Shown: piece by piece, positions 22,346-34,758 of the stretch
Position numbering within the stretch: the stretch's first letter is position 1
Layout: each line of letters opens with the position of its first letter
NCBI RefSeq assembly: GCF_000002235.5
Contig: NW_022145594.1
Coordinates: 20,055,390 to 20,119,389, forward strand
Direction: 5' to 3'
From: Strongylocentrotus purpuratus
Lineage: Eukaryota; Echinodermata; Echinoidea; Camarodonta; Strongylocentrotidae
DNA: 64,000 nt
Made by a program: the position numbers and the translations under genes
The notes under the pieces: model-generated
Databases searched by the model: none
What the model was told of the DNA's origin: nothing
The model's input: the letters and a program-made list of their open reading frames with translations, nothing else

Positions 22346-22480
22346 TTAGCAAATTGAATGACGCAATTAGCTTTTTGAATGTTGATCTACATAGTCATTC
22401 AATTTCGCACAAACTTGAATGAACGTAACATTAATTGGGATGCTAAGCTAGTTTACGAAGTTTGGCCGGAAAACCTATAG
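22345..22480 (+). repeat. Right-end fragment of the 29299-30611 element
   Basis: The segment contains AATTGAATGA-type motifs and ends AGTTTGGCCGGAAAACC, a diverged form of the right terminus GAGTTTGGCCGGGAAATCC at 30590-30611. Confidence 0.5.
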
Positions 22481-22802
22481 TATCATTATCATTGAGATTT
22501 AGATATTTTTTTAATTACTATAGTTTACACAAAAATTATATTTCTGTAAATGTAAATGGGTTTGCTATTGCAAAAACGAGAAAGTCCGAAATAATATGTA
22601 AACAGTTTTTTTTAATTCCGAAAATGAAATGGACCGGGCTATTTATTATTGACATTTCGTTCTCATTTTCTTTATCACACGTTTTGTAATCTTGACACAG
22701 TTCATTCTTTCCTAATCGCTTTTTAAAACACCAATATAGATTGGCCGCTTTTCAAAGACATGAACAAATTATTATGACGTGCGCTTACCAGCCGATAATT
22801 GA

Positions 22803-22833
<31 letters not shown>

Positions 22834-23440
22834 GCACTCTAGTCCTGTAGTCTCTTTCTATTCTTTACGCGTTTTAGAAGAGAAAAAAAAAAAAAAACAC
22901 ACCTGAAAAAATGTGTTTATTTAACACCTTCTCGTTCTCTCAAATGTTCTCAATGTCTAGCCAAGATAACTCTGTCTCATTTTGTCTCGACATGCCACTA
23001 TTGCCAATATAAAGATCCTCTAATGCCCCATTGTACTACTTGTAGCTACTTGCTCCCTCTATATATAAGACAAGCCTATAATAGATCGGTGACCATTGGT
23101 CCCATGATCCTCTCTTCTTATGTTAATCGAGAGCTGAGTTGATGAGATAGCCATCTGTCAGTTAGCACCCAGGGCGGTCTATTCACTCCTAGCCGAACTA
23201 GTACAGTCGGTCTTTAAAGACATTATTACATCTATGCCTAGGAAATGAATGCCTATTTATTATCCGCTACTTTACTACGCCTCTGCAAGTATCCTGATGG
23301 GCCTTTGCCATTTGGGTCCGATCGTTCACGAGACCCCCCCCCCCCCCCCCCCCCATCCTCACACACACACATGCCTTGCCGAGACATCAACATATTTATG
23401 TACACCTATTTTACTGACCAAATATTTAATTGGGCGATTC
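22481..23440. other. Gene-free repeat-rich segment
   Basis: T and A runs lie at 22802-22827 and about 22886-22898, and a C run at 23334-23354. The text at 23036-23150 (TGTAGCTACTTGCTCCCTCTATATA...GACCATTGG) is found inverted at about 44490-44600. Text near 23140-23200 is found inverted at about 35540-35600. No gene is seen. Confidence 0.5.
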
Positions 23441-24404
23441 CCAAATCCTTAATCCCCAACCCGAACGATAGAATCTGGCAAACCGCAAATCTGGACAAAA
23501 GCGATCGAACAATAACGTTGAGTCCCTGAGCGCGCGACTACGTAGTAAAAGCTATATGGCAATAAATGCTTACAGCTCGCCGTTGACTTGTTTGTAAATA
23601 GGGACTTTTAGATTTGCGTGGACTGATACGTCGTGTGACGTCCATTCAAGGCAGTGCATTAAAAGGAAGTCGACCGTAGCAATTCACATTGTCTTCGTGC
23701 AAAACTAAAAGTCCCTAATAACCGATAAAGGTGTACGTTAGATATAGTATTTGATCGTGAATCCTAACTTTTCCTTTTCTTTTCGTATATGTCTGTTTAA
23801 CTTTATGTTTTCTATTTGTTTCCATGACGCACCGCCCCACGAAAAAGCAATAATAACAACATAGTCAGGAGTAAACAGGTACTAAATACAAAAGAAAAAG
23901 AAAATGAGAATGATAATGACTAGAATGAATGTACACATATTTGAGAACATTACAGTTAACTTTAAAAAAATTAGGGTAAAAAAAAAAAAAAAAAAGAAAA
24001 GTGCAATGCGATGCTGGTGTATCTCATTGTGCATTGTCTGCCTTCAGAGGGTTAACAGAACATACATGTATATGCTTTAGTTTTTTTTTTTATCTACGTT
24101 CTGTGATTTTATGATTCTTCACTACCAACATTCTGAAGCTTACAAACTTAGTCGTAATGAAAATCATATCTTAAAATGGGGGATTTGGAAAAAGAGCGAC
24201 GTTTAATAGAGCAGATACAATAACAACACATTCTGGCTTTGCAATGCATATTGTCTTCTAGGACTATACAAAGTTTGTTTGTGTAGTTGCATATAGGCTA
24301 CATCTTTCTATGTACGATGTTTGTTACTTTATAACCAAGGCTTGGCTAATTCCAGAACCTTGTAGTACACACCAATACGTAAATGTTACATGAACAACCT
24401 AAAC

Positions 24405-25115
24405 TATACATTTTGCGCCCCCTAAGTTTCAGAACAATTTGCGGCACCTCAATAAATATAAATTTCTGCACCCTAAGTTTCAGATCAAATTTGCGCCCCC
24501 TTAGTTTCAGTTCAATTTTTGCGCCCCCTCAATAACATATTAATGTCCTACCCCCCCCCCCCCCCCCAAGTTTTCAGATCAATGTGGCGCGGGCCCTTTA
24601 ATAAAATATAAATTTTGCGCCCCTAAGTTTCAGAACAAGTTGTGGCAACTCAATAAAATATAAATTTCTGCACCCGGTTTCAGACCAATTTTGCGCCCCC
24701 TTATAATATAAACGTCCTACCTCCCTTAGTTTCAGATCAATTTGGCGCCGCCTCAATAAAATATAAATTCCTGCCCCAAAGGTTTCAGACTCAAATTTGC
24801 ACCCCCTCAATGAAAGATCCATTTTGCGCCCACCTTAGTTTCAGATCAATTTTGCGCCCCCTCTTTAGTCTAAGAAAGATGTTGCACCCCCGAAGGTTAA
24901 GATAAATTTTGCGCTACCTCAATCGAATATAAAAATGCCGCCCCCTTAGTTTCAGATCAATTTTGCGACCCTCCCACCCCCCTTCCCCCCCCCCCCCCCG
25001 AAGTTTCAGATCAATTTTTCGCCATCTCAGTAAAAGACAAATTTTGCGCCTCCGGTCAATAATGTATATGTTTTCCGCCACCTAAGGTTCAGATCAATTT
25101 GCAACTCCTCAATTA
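24405..25115 (+). repeat. Degenerate ~30-bp minisatellite (GCGCCCC type), array 1
   Basis: About 20 loose units carry TTTTGCGCCCCCTTAGTTTC then AGATCAA, alternating with CTCAATAAAATATAAATT. The array lies inside unit 1 of the tandem duplication. Unit length and sequence vary, unlike a CRISPR array. Confidence 0.8.
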
Positions 25116-26631
25116 ATCAGTACTGTCATTTTTCTTTTTTTTTTCGAACTTTAATATATTTCGTTATATACTTTCAATTATTTCGCTCTATATCGAACAC
25201 CATCACTTTAATACGGCACATAACATGTGAACGTAACGTAGACATATGATGGAAGGCACGTTTGAAAGGGAGAGGAAGAGAGAGAGAGAGAGAGAGAGAG
25301 GGAGGGGGGGTGTCGAAGACCAAAGGGGAACCTTTGACCCATGTATTGTTCGTGAAATGCATGCAATACTGTTTAATGCACCCATAGGCCTGCAGGGATG
25401 GGGCATATAGAGTACCCTTTAATATACAAAGAGTTGCGTCACGAAGCGTCCGTTTTGTTGCGTTTTGTTGGAAACAGATATGGCGTTTGAATTATAATTT
25501 GGACATGCATGAAGTAATCAGTTGATTGAGTGAAACAAGCCCGGATGCGTGTGGCATGGAAAATTAAGGCATGCCATTAATGGCGTGCGACCTATGCCTT
25601 GGACGTGTCGGGCAGCATGCTAAGACATTTTCGACGTCATGCTTTACTCAATATATTTACAGAACATTCATCAAACATTGAACATTAGACAAATCTAACA
25701 TTATTAAAAAAGAATCACCCCTCCCTCCACACACATAGCCTATGCCATGCCGATACTTTGGGTAATTCAAGTTAGGCAGCCTTAATCCGCGCCAGAACAA
25801 TAGAATCTGGCAAGCCGGACAAAAGCGATCAAACTAGCGTTGAGTCACCGAGCGCGCGACTACGTATAGTAAAAAGCTACTAGTATATGACAACAGATGC
25901 TTATAGTTGTTGAGCTCGCCGTTGACTTGTTGTTTATTATTTATATTTATATACAGTCCTCAAATAACCGATAAAGGTGTACGTTAGATAGAGTATTTGA
26001 TCGTGAATCCTAACTTTTCCTTTTCTTTTCGTATATGTCTGTTTAACTTATTTTTGTCTATTTGTTTCCCCACGAAAAAGCAATAACAACAACATAATCA
26101 GGAGTGAACAGGTACTAAATACAAAAGAAAAAGAAAATGAGAATGATAATGACGAGCATGAATGTACACATATTTGAGAACATTCAGTTAACTTTAAAAA
26201 CATTACGGTAAAACAAACCAAATAAAAAGTGCAATGCGATGCTGGTGTATCGCATTGTGCATTGTCTGCCTTCAGAGGGTTAACAGAACATACATGTATA
26301 TGCTTTAGTTTTTATCTCCGTTCTGTGATTTTATGATTCTTCACTACCAACATTCTGAAGCTTACAAACTTAGTCGTAATGAAAATCATATCTTAAAATG
26401 GGGGATTTGGAAAAAGAGTGATGTTTAATAGAGCAGATACAATAACAACACATTCTGGCTTTGCAATGCATATTGTCTTCTAGGACTATACAAAGTTTGT
26501 TTGTGTAGTTGCATATAGGCTACATCTTTCTATTTACGGTGTTTGTTACTTTATAACCAAGGCTTGGCTAATTCCAGAACCTTGTAGTACACACCAATAC
26601 GTATATGTTACGTGATCAACCTAAACTATAC

Positions 26632-27335
26632 ATTTTGCGCCCCCTAAGTTTCAGAACAATTTGCGGCACCTCAATAAAATATAAATTTCTGCACCCTAAG
26701 TTTCAGATCAAATTTGCGCCCCTTAGTTTCAGTTCAATGTTTGCGCCCCCGCAATAACATATTAACGTCCTACCCCCCCCCCCCCAAGTTTCAGATCAAT
26801 ATGGCGCGGGCCCTTCAATAAAATATAAATTTTGAGCCCCTAAGTTTCAGAACAAGTTGCGGCACCTCAATAAAATATAAATTTCTGCACCCTAAGTTTC
26901 AGATCAAATTTGCGCCCCCTTAGTTTCAGACCAATTTTGCGCCCCTTAAAATATAAAGGTCTACCCCCTTAGTTTCAGATCAATTTTGCACCGCCTCAAT
27001 AAAATATAAATTCCTGCCCCAAAGGTTTCAGACTCAATTTTGCACCCCCTCAATGAAAGATCCATTTTGCGCCCACCTTAGTTTCAGATCAATTTTGCGC
27101 CCCCTCGTTAGTCTAAGATAGATGTTGCGCCCCCGAAGGTTAAGATAAATTTTGCGCTACCTCAATCGAATATAAAAATGCCGTCCCCTTAGTTTCAGAT
27201 CAATTTTGCGACCCTCCCCCCCCCCCCCCGAAGTTTCAGATCAATTTTTCGCTATCTCAGTAAAAGACAAATTTTGCGCCCCCGGTCAATAATGTATATA
27301 TTTTCCGCCAACTAAGGTTCAGAAAAATGACAGTG
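26632..27335 (+). repeat. Degenerate ~30-bp minisatellite (GCGCCCC type), array 2
   Basis: This is the counterpart of 24405-25115 in unit 2. The order of variant units is the same with small indels, so the array was already degenerate before the 2.23-kb block duplicated. Confidence 0.8.
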
Positions 27336-28177
27336 CTGATTAAGCACTGTCATTTTTCTGTTCTTTTTTCGAAGTTTAATATTTTTCGTTATATACTTTC
27401 AATTATTTCGCTCTATATCTAACACCATCACTTTAATACGGCACATAACATGTGAACGCAGCGTAGACATATGATGGAAGGCACGTTTGAAAGGGAGAGG
27501 AAGAGAGAGAGAGAGAAAGAGAGAGAGAGAGGGAGGGGGGGGGCGTCGAAGACCAAAGGGGAACCTTTGACCCATGTATTGTTCGTGAAATGCATGCAAT
27601 ACTGTTTAATGCACCCATAGGCATGCAGGGATGGGCCATAGAGTACCCTTAATATACAAAGAGTTGCGACACGAAGCGTCCGTTTTGTTGCGTTTTGTTG
27701 GAAACAGATATGGCGTTTGAATTATAATTTGGACATGCATGAAGTAATCAGTTGATTGAGTGAAACAAGCCCGGATGCGTGTGGCATGGAAAATTAAGGC
27801 ATGCCATTAATGGCGTGCGACCTATGCCTTGGACGTGTCGGGCAGCATGCTAAGACATTTTCGACGTCATGCTTTACTCAATATATTTACAGAACATTCA
27901 TCTAACATTGAACATTAGACAAATCTAACATTATTAAAAAAGAATCACCCCTCCCTCCATACACATAGCCTTTGCCATGCCGATACTTTGGGTAATTCAA
28001 GTTAGGCAGCCTTAATCCGCGCCATGACGCACCGCCACACGAACAAGTAACAACAACAGCATAAGGCAATTAACACAAATATACATGTTTAGCGTCCCCG
28101 CCCGCTTCCTTTTTGGGGGTCCCCTCCTTTTTTTTCTTCTTTTTTTTTAAGTAAAAAAAACATAAAAACACTGTTAA

Positions 28178-28707
28178 AGGTACTAAGTCCCATTTGCAGG
28201 CCAAAAAATGAAAAGGTTAAATTCCAACGGCATTTGAAAGACAATACTAATTTAGAACTTCCCTATAAAAAGGGAGCTTGAAAATGTCTTTAAGTGGGAA
28301 AATGAAGACTATTAGTCGTCGAATCGACTTAGGAGCCATAGAGCCAGTAAGTAATAGTCTGATTTTCAGACCATTGTACGGAATGGTCGTACGTTTTATG
28401 CTTCGCAAAGATTCAATTAGTTTAATTTTTGCCATTACAAGAAGTGGGTTATTGATGTAGACAAATGCTCATGTACCCTTTACAGCTCACTTAATATATA
28501 TGTTATTACCAAAGATGAAAAAAGCCAGCCAGTCACCCAATAGTGTCTGACAGTGAAGTCAAGCAAGTAAACCGGTTTCATTGCATAATTTGAATATTAG
28601 GACACTGCTCAAGTTTAAATTTCACAGATAGGACATACATAACATATTCATAATTCCTGCAAAGTTCTACAGAATTTGATGTAGGCTGCAAAAGGGACAT
28701 AGTATCT
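28178..28707. mobile_element. TTAA-flanked MITE, family 1, full length
   Basis: The element is 530 bp, flanked by TTAA at 28174-28177 and 28708-28711. The termini are AGGTACTAAGTCCC...TTTGCAG (left) and, inverted, AGATACTATGTCCC...TTTGCAG (right). It is non-coding. The TTAA target duplication fits Kolobok or piggyBac mobilisation; the termini do not begin with CCC, which favours Kolobok. Confidence 0.8.
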
Positions 28708-28711
28708 TTAA

Positions 28712-29298
28712 AATGGATTTATTTCTGATTTTAAAATTTAAAAAAAATCCCCTCAGCCATCTTGGCTGCAGTGAAAATGTACCAAGCGGCCATTTTGAAA
28801 AAGAAAAAAAAGAAGAAAAAAGACCTCCTCCTTCCTATTTTTTGAAAAGGCAGGACGCTAAACATTTTTATTTTATTTGGCCTAATATGTCGCCGTCATG
28901 TTTTCAAGTTCTGATGAGTTGCGTTTTAAAGTTAAGTCTAGAAATCAGGGGCACTTTATCTTTCGAAGAAAATATAAATCTAAGGTCGCCTCTATCGGTT
29001 ATTTGGGGACTAAATAGATATGAATGAGGCCAAATAACAAAAACGAAGTGTTTCTCGCCTCCTTTTTGGCCGCCGCCTCCTTTTTTTGTTTTACTATTCC
29101 GGAACCCCCCCCCCCCCCCAACAACAAAAAAGCATGTGGTATATATTTTGTTTAAATATCTTCTAAAGTGATACAAATCATTTATTTTGTCACACATTAC
29201 ATCACTATACTCACTTAGCACAATATCTATGAATAAATGGGCTTGGCCAGCTATAATAAGCAATTGGCAGCCATCTTGGAAAAAAAATGAAAAATATA
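28712..29298. other. Part of composite repeat, no gene
   Basis: Text at about 28890-28990 (CAAGTTCTGATGAGTTGCG, CTAGAAATCAGGGGCAC) is found inverted at about 44995-45085. A C run lies at 29105-29119. No coding region was supported. Confidence 0.5.
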
Positions 29299-30611
29299 GG
29301 ATTTCCCGGCCAAATTCGCGAGTTTGTCATTCAAATTAATTTGTCTTGCGTTCAATTTCGACGGTTTTAGTGCAGTCAGGTATATATCGGGTTTATATTC
29401 CCTTTTCTAGTTTTCAAATCTATGGAATTTTCGTTAGAATCTACGTATGTTTCATTCAAATTAATAAACAATGTGCTCCTTTCGCTATTTGGTCATTCGA
29501 TTTGGCGCAACACGATTTTCTGACAACGCGACTGTGTACTTCTAGCATTCTAATTCATTTGTAGCATTCAAATTAGCACTTTGTGCAATTAAATTGATGG
29601 TCAATATACATTTCTCGTTTATTACACACTTTTTATAGTTCATTTTTTTTTCTTTCAAGATTGTTTTTTCATGTGTATTTCATCATATTTCATTTTCTTG
29701 CATTTATACACTTATACTTATTAGATTTATCTGATATTCATCAGCATTTAATTTTGATTGTTAAGAAGAAGAAAAAAACGACTTGCATCTACGGACCTGA
29801 TGGTCTCAGTTTATTTGTAAATGTTCAGGTAAGGAAGTTGTTGTCTTATGTTTCATCATAAATTTATCATAATTTCATCATAATTTCTTTATGGAAGAAG
29901 GGTACAATATTGTGACTGGGGTAGGGACTAGAGTCAACAATTTGAACAAGATTCATTATTTAGCCATGTCTTTAGCCATCGATCTGCTGGCGGGCAAGTA
30001 AACTATGAAGCTCTTTAAGAAAAACAGAGTGGTGTGCTGGGTATAAGAGACGATGTGAATTACTTTTGTAAAATTCCGAGTCTGTAGTAAAAAAAAAAAA
30101 AAAGGGGCGATTGAGGGTACCCCCACCTTTCCCGGGTATATTGTTTGAACATGTCTGTGCAGAAATGCCTTATCCCTTGATTTCGCCCCTTCTTTACTTT
30201 ATGTCTGACTACACCCATCTGCATTGTTCTGAAAATAAATAAATGGAATAACAGCTTAGACCCCAATGGCAAATCATGCATTTTAACTGCATTATTTAAA
30301 AACTGTAAAAGTTTGTTGCAATTTTTCCCCCTAACATTCCTAACTTGAATAACAATGTTACGAATACGAATGACAAGAGTTAATTTGAATGATAAAAATT
30401 ACGCTTCGACAAGTGAATATTAATTTGAATGCTAGTTGAGCAGTTTCTAAATTGAATGACAGATCTATGAAACCCTTCGACCAAAATCCTAAATTAAATA
30501 CAAAAACTGGAAAATTGAATGATAATTGGCATGGCAAAGCCGATCTGCGCTAACTTAAATGCAAAGTAAATGAATTCGAATGACAAACACGCGAGTTTGG
30601 CCGGGAAATCC
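29299..30611. mobile_element. Non-autonomous DNA transposon with subterminal repeats
   Basis: The left terminus GGATTTCCCGGCCAAATTCG is mirrored at the right end (GAGTTTGGCCGGGAAATCC), and similarity continues about 45 bp inward. Both subterminal zones carry many CATTCAAATTA / AATTTGAATGA motifs, inverted with respect to each other, as expected for transposase-binding sites. The interior has no transposase. The target duplication is unclear. Confidence 0.75.
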
Positions 30612-30729
30612 CTTAGTAAAAAGTAATGCCCTGCATGCCTCCTCCGTTTTGTGTTAAAGTCTGGACGAGAAACGTGTTATTTTTATTATTTGGCTTAATA
30701 ACAAACAAGTCAATGGCGAGCTCATCAAC

Positions 30730-31300
30730 TAAGCATCTGTTGGCATATACTAGTAGCTTTTTACTATTCGTGCGCTCACTCAACACCAGTTTGATCGCTT
30801 TTGTCCGGCTTGTCAGATTCTATTGTTCTGGCGCGGGTTAAGGCTGCCTAACTTGAATTACCCAAAGTGTCGGCATGGCATAGGCTATGTGTGTGGAGGG
30901 GGGGGGGGTGATTCTTTTTATTTTTGTATTTGTTAGATTTGTCTGATGTTCAATGTTTGATGAATGTTCTGTAAATATATTGAGTAAAGCATGACGAATA
31001 AAATGTCTTACCATGCTGCCCGGCACGTCGGGGGCATGGGTCGCACCCTATTAATGGCATGCCTTATTTTTCCCTGCCGCACGCAAGGGGCTTGTTTCAC
31101 CCAATCAACTGATGACTCCAAGCATGTCCAAATGATAATTCAAACGCCATAACTGTTTCCAACAAAACGCAACAAAACGGACGCTTCGTGTCACAACTCT
31201 TGGTATATAAAAGGGACTCTATGCGCCATCCCTGCAAGGCCTGTGGGCGCATTAAACAGTATTGCATGGATTTCACGAACAATACATGGGTCAAAGAAGA
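30730..31300 (-). repeat. Inverted partial copy of the 2.23-kb unit
   Basis: The reverse complement matches about 25330-25890. Shared text includes AGTCAAT...CGTGCGC, GATTCTATTGTTCTGGCGCGG, CCATGCTGCCCGGCACGTCG and CAACAAAACGCAACAAAACGG. Together with the direct units it creates a large inverted arrangement around the 28-30.7-kb elements. Confidence 0.8.
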
Positions 31301-31391
31301 GGAAGAAGCAAAGAAAAGGGGGTAAGGAGATCGAGGGCCTTGCCTCTCAGGCTGTTACCTCCCCAACCCTCCCCAACCCAACTCCAATCAA

Positions 31392-34300
31392 CAGTGGCGT
31401 AGCCAGAGCTTGATGTTTGGGGGGCACATACATTTAATTGATCAATGTCCTGGGGAGGGGACTAAGAGGAGGGGTGTCTCCCTTCCCTTTGGAAATGTTT
31501 TGCCTATTTAAAAGGGTGAAGATGCAAAATCATGTTTTTTGACATAAATTCACTCTAATGTGGATGTCATTTTATCATAAAAACGGAATTTCAAAATCAC
31601 GATCAGCTCATTCAAGCATGTATCTCATCTGTACAAATGCACGGCAACTATATTATATGAGTAGGAATTTCTTCCTGACATCTTTTATATAAGCACCACA
31701 GTGGTCTGGTGGTACCACGTCATCTCCCATTTTGACAGTGAGTTTCCTTAGCTACCTTTGCCAATATGATGGTATACAGTGATGGAAAAGAAAATACGAT
31801 CTCACCTGTTCGTATATCTTCGTGTGTCCGCTTAGAAGAGTTGAATCCTTGTTCTCTGTTCCCGCTGCGAAAACTTCTTCAGCACCTCCACTGGATTAGT
31901 TTGTAACTCCTTACTTCTTTCACCGGACACATAAATAACTCCAAGATCAGAGAGCCGTTGATTTCTCATTGTACTCCGTAAATAGTTCTTGATATACTTC
32001 ATTGCAGAGAAACTTCTCTCGCATACAGCCGAAGAAACCGGTAATGTCAAAGCCAACTGGGTCGTTTTCCGCAGATTGGGTAAACTAGCCGAGGGTATCA
32101 ACTTTTCCATGCTGGAAAAGCTATTTGCATTGTGCCTTCTAGATGAATCGGGGGTGCTGGAGTCCTTCTGTTTATTGCTGATGATTAATTTTGTCTGGCC
32201 ATTATCATTTCAGCCTTCAGTAGCTGAACGTCCACATCCAGAGAATCTGTGTATAGTTCAACAAAGGGTTCGACAGCAGAGAATTTGAGGAAGTTGACAG
32301 AGGAAGGTGTCAGTAGCGCGTCAACACCTTGCATGATTGCAATGTTGGATGCAGAGAAACGCCTGGTCATCTCAGATTTGAATGCATCCAGTATAGGGAG
32401 AAAGGTGTTGACACGAAGGTCATCAAGGAACTCAGCACTTGACTCAGCCTCTGATTGACTCCGATGACCAGTCGAAGCCATGAGGAAACTATCATCAAAG
32501 GTTCGTTGCTTCCTCCGGCGCTTTGGTTGCGGCACTGTAGGGATGTTGTTGTCCTCACAAATCCGAGTGATATCTTGCACTAAATCAGGCCACCCAGATG
32601 CCCGTGTTTCCTCGGCAATTGATATCACAGAGTTGATCATGGTCACAGCATTCCCTAAGTTGGCGTCATTGGCTTGCAAGGTCTCACTGAGTGCCTGGGA
32701 GTGAGACAGCAATGTCATCAACACTTCCAAGTGAGTGACGAATGAAACGCTCATCGCTTGATTGAGAAGTCCTCGAGCTTCAACCACGAGTTTCGGATCT
32801 CGTTTCGATTCTTGTGAGTCACAGAAATGCTCCAAGACCTCAAGTATATAACTATACCGCGTCTTCAAAGTAGAAAGCGACTGGTAACGACAAACCCACC
32901 GCGTGTCACTCAGTCGGACGAGTTCTTTAACTCGACACTTGGCTCGTTGCTGGTAGTCTACAAAAACTTTATGGACGAGGGAACGGGTCATGAAGACGTA
33001 CAACGCTTCCAACAAGACAAAGAACTCGCCGGCAGAACTCACGTTTTTACACATATCCACAAGGACCAGATTGAGCCTGTGCGCATGACAGTGGACATAC
33101 TGGGCGTTCGGAAAATGTTCTTTCAGTCGTGCTTGTACTCCACTCAGATGTCCAGACATAACACTCGCACCATCATAGCACTGGCCCACAATGTCAAATT
33201 TTCTCAAGCCAAGTTTACCAACTTCTCGCACTATCTGGTTGGAAAGTGACTTGGCGTCAAGATCATCTGCTTCATGAAAGTCTAAGAATTCCTCATGCAA
33301 GATATGTCCCTCTGCTTCTTTGTATTCGGCATATCGCAAGCAAATGCTGATTTGTTCTTTCTTTGAGACGTCTTTACTCTCATCCACAATGATTGTGGCC
33401 AATCCTGCAGAGTTCACCTCCTCCGCAATTTGTTCCCGAATTATTTCCGCTGTCACGTTCAGGAGCTCATTCTGAATTTCGGCGCTGAGATAAGTAGCAT
33501 TGAGAGGCATCGTTTTGATTCTTTCACCGAAAGCAGGATTGGCATCACCGATCAGAGAACACAGTTCTAAAAAGTTCCCTCGATTAAGTGAGTCCGCACT
33601 CTCGTTATGACCCCTCAATGCTATTCCCTGTCTTGCGAGGAAAATGATTACTTTAGAAATCTGGGTTATGTATGCCCAGTTTTCCTTCACTATTCGAGAG
33701 TATTGTCCGGATATTTTGGAAGCAATGCTGCCTTCACTCAGACTTTGAAGGTAGTGGTGCCATCTTGAAAACGAAGTCTTGTGGCTTTCACTTTCGCTGT
33801 GCTTCCTAAATTTCTCGATAGCCTTCTTCCATTGATTTATCCCATTTTCAGTGAAATTGTGTTCTTTGTGACCGGATATTGACGGGAAAATCCGGCAAGA
33901 GTAGCAGAAGGCAGCATCACTGATTGCGGAGTATTCCAGCCAATTGTTTGTACCAATCTTTGTTGAACGATCGATTTTTCCCACCTGTTTTAACTTGAGG
34001 GAATGACGCTAGGATTGGTTGTTTCGGTCCAGAATCCTTTGATCCTAAATCCAACAACCCAGCATTACTCTCAGCCTCACTTATCAGTTTCACATCACTT
34101 TCCGACGATCCAGCACTTGTTCTACTGGATGGACCCGGTTGCAGTGTTACTGATGATTCTCGCAGACCTCCCTCTTTCAATTCCTCATGTTCCTCTCGAA
34201 ATTCCTCTGTTTTGCGTGATTTACTGTCACTAAATTCCGCTCCTGATTTACCCCGACTCGTGAATCCAAATTTAAAAAGAGACATTTTTCATTGTAATAC

Positions 34301-34750
34301 TGAAATAATTATCAGAGCAGTGTATGTAATCCAGCGTAGTCAATAGTAGTGGCCAATCATAAATCCTAATTAATGTACTGTGTATCTATAGATACTGCAC
34401 TGTACAGTACGTACACACCGAAAAATGTCCATAATATACAACTTCACCTTACGCGCATATAGTCAAAACAATGAACCCATTGTTCAGTCGGTAGATTCAT
34501 CCACACAGGCTATTATGTAATTTACTTTCGGAATGTTTCAGTTATCAGAAATTCTGAAAAATGGCTGCTTAATGTGATATAGGTGAAATGAAGTTGAAGG
34601 CATAATAAAATAAAGTTATGAAGAATGTGTGAAGTAAATAGTATAAGGCTTTTGTTTTCATAATAAAAAAAGTTCAATCGATCTTGGAAATTTTTTGGGG
34701 GCACGTGCCCCCCCGTGCCCCCCCCCCCCCCCCCCGTGGCTACGCGCCTG
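31392..34750 (-). mobile_element. hAT DNA transposon, complete with target duplication
   Basis: The element is 3359 bp. The ends are CAGTGGCGTAGCCA (31392) and, inverted, CAGGCGCGTAGCCA (34750). It is flanked on both sides by an identical 8-bp direct repeat CCAATCAA (31384-31391 and 34751-34758), the hAT hallmark. Both ends continue into G-rich text with GGGGGGCAC. One minus-strand transposase gene fills the middle. It inserted into the composite repeat, whose A/G-rich tract resumes right after 34758. The exact duplication and long ORF argue for a young insertion. Confidence 0.93.
31832..34285 (-). pseudogene. hAT transposase (ZMYM-like, DUF4371 type), two frame breaks
   Basis: The N-terminal frame 34285-33917 begins MSLFKFGFTSRGK and reaches NKDWY. 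The main frame of about 600 codons ends at 32185. A TTF-type zinc finger (FCYSC...HSESESH) comes first. An RNase-H-like catalytic core follows, with acidic residues in IVDESKD and CYDGASVMSG, then VHCHAHRLNLV and DTRWVCRY. The hAT dimerisation region (LTLPVSSAVCERSFSAMK, YLRSTM) sits in a third frame at about 32195-31832. The breaks are near 33935 and 32195, each a single step, so the family's usual layout is otherwise whole. It acts, when intact, as a cut-and-paste transposase in the nucleus. A short intron is an alternative explanation for either break. Confidence 0.88.
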
Positions 34751-34758
34751 CCAATCAA

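Larger units (their letters stand above)
23441..28045 (+). repeat. Tandem duplication, ~2.23-kb units
   Basis: Unit 1 (about 23441-25740) and unit 2 (about 25741-27970) are highly similar along most of their length, offset about 2230 bp. A short start of a third unit follows (to about 28045). Landmarks present in both units: ACCGATAAAGGTGTACGTTAG (23721, 25967), GCAATGCGATGCTGGTGTAT, the GCGCCCC array, a (GA)n run and GGCATGGAAAATTAAGGCATG. Unit 1 has extra sequence at about 23600-23700. No protein is encoded. Confidence 0.85.

Noticed and set aside
24405-25115. CRISPR-like array
   Set aside because: Units vary in length and sequence, there are no unique spacers, and the setting is a eukaryotic repeat duplicated with its host block.
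32827-33249. 140-codon plus-strand ORF
   Set aside because: It is the complementary shadow of the hAT transposase.
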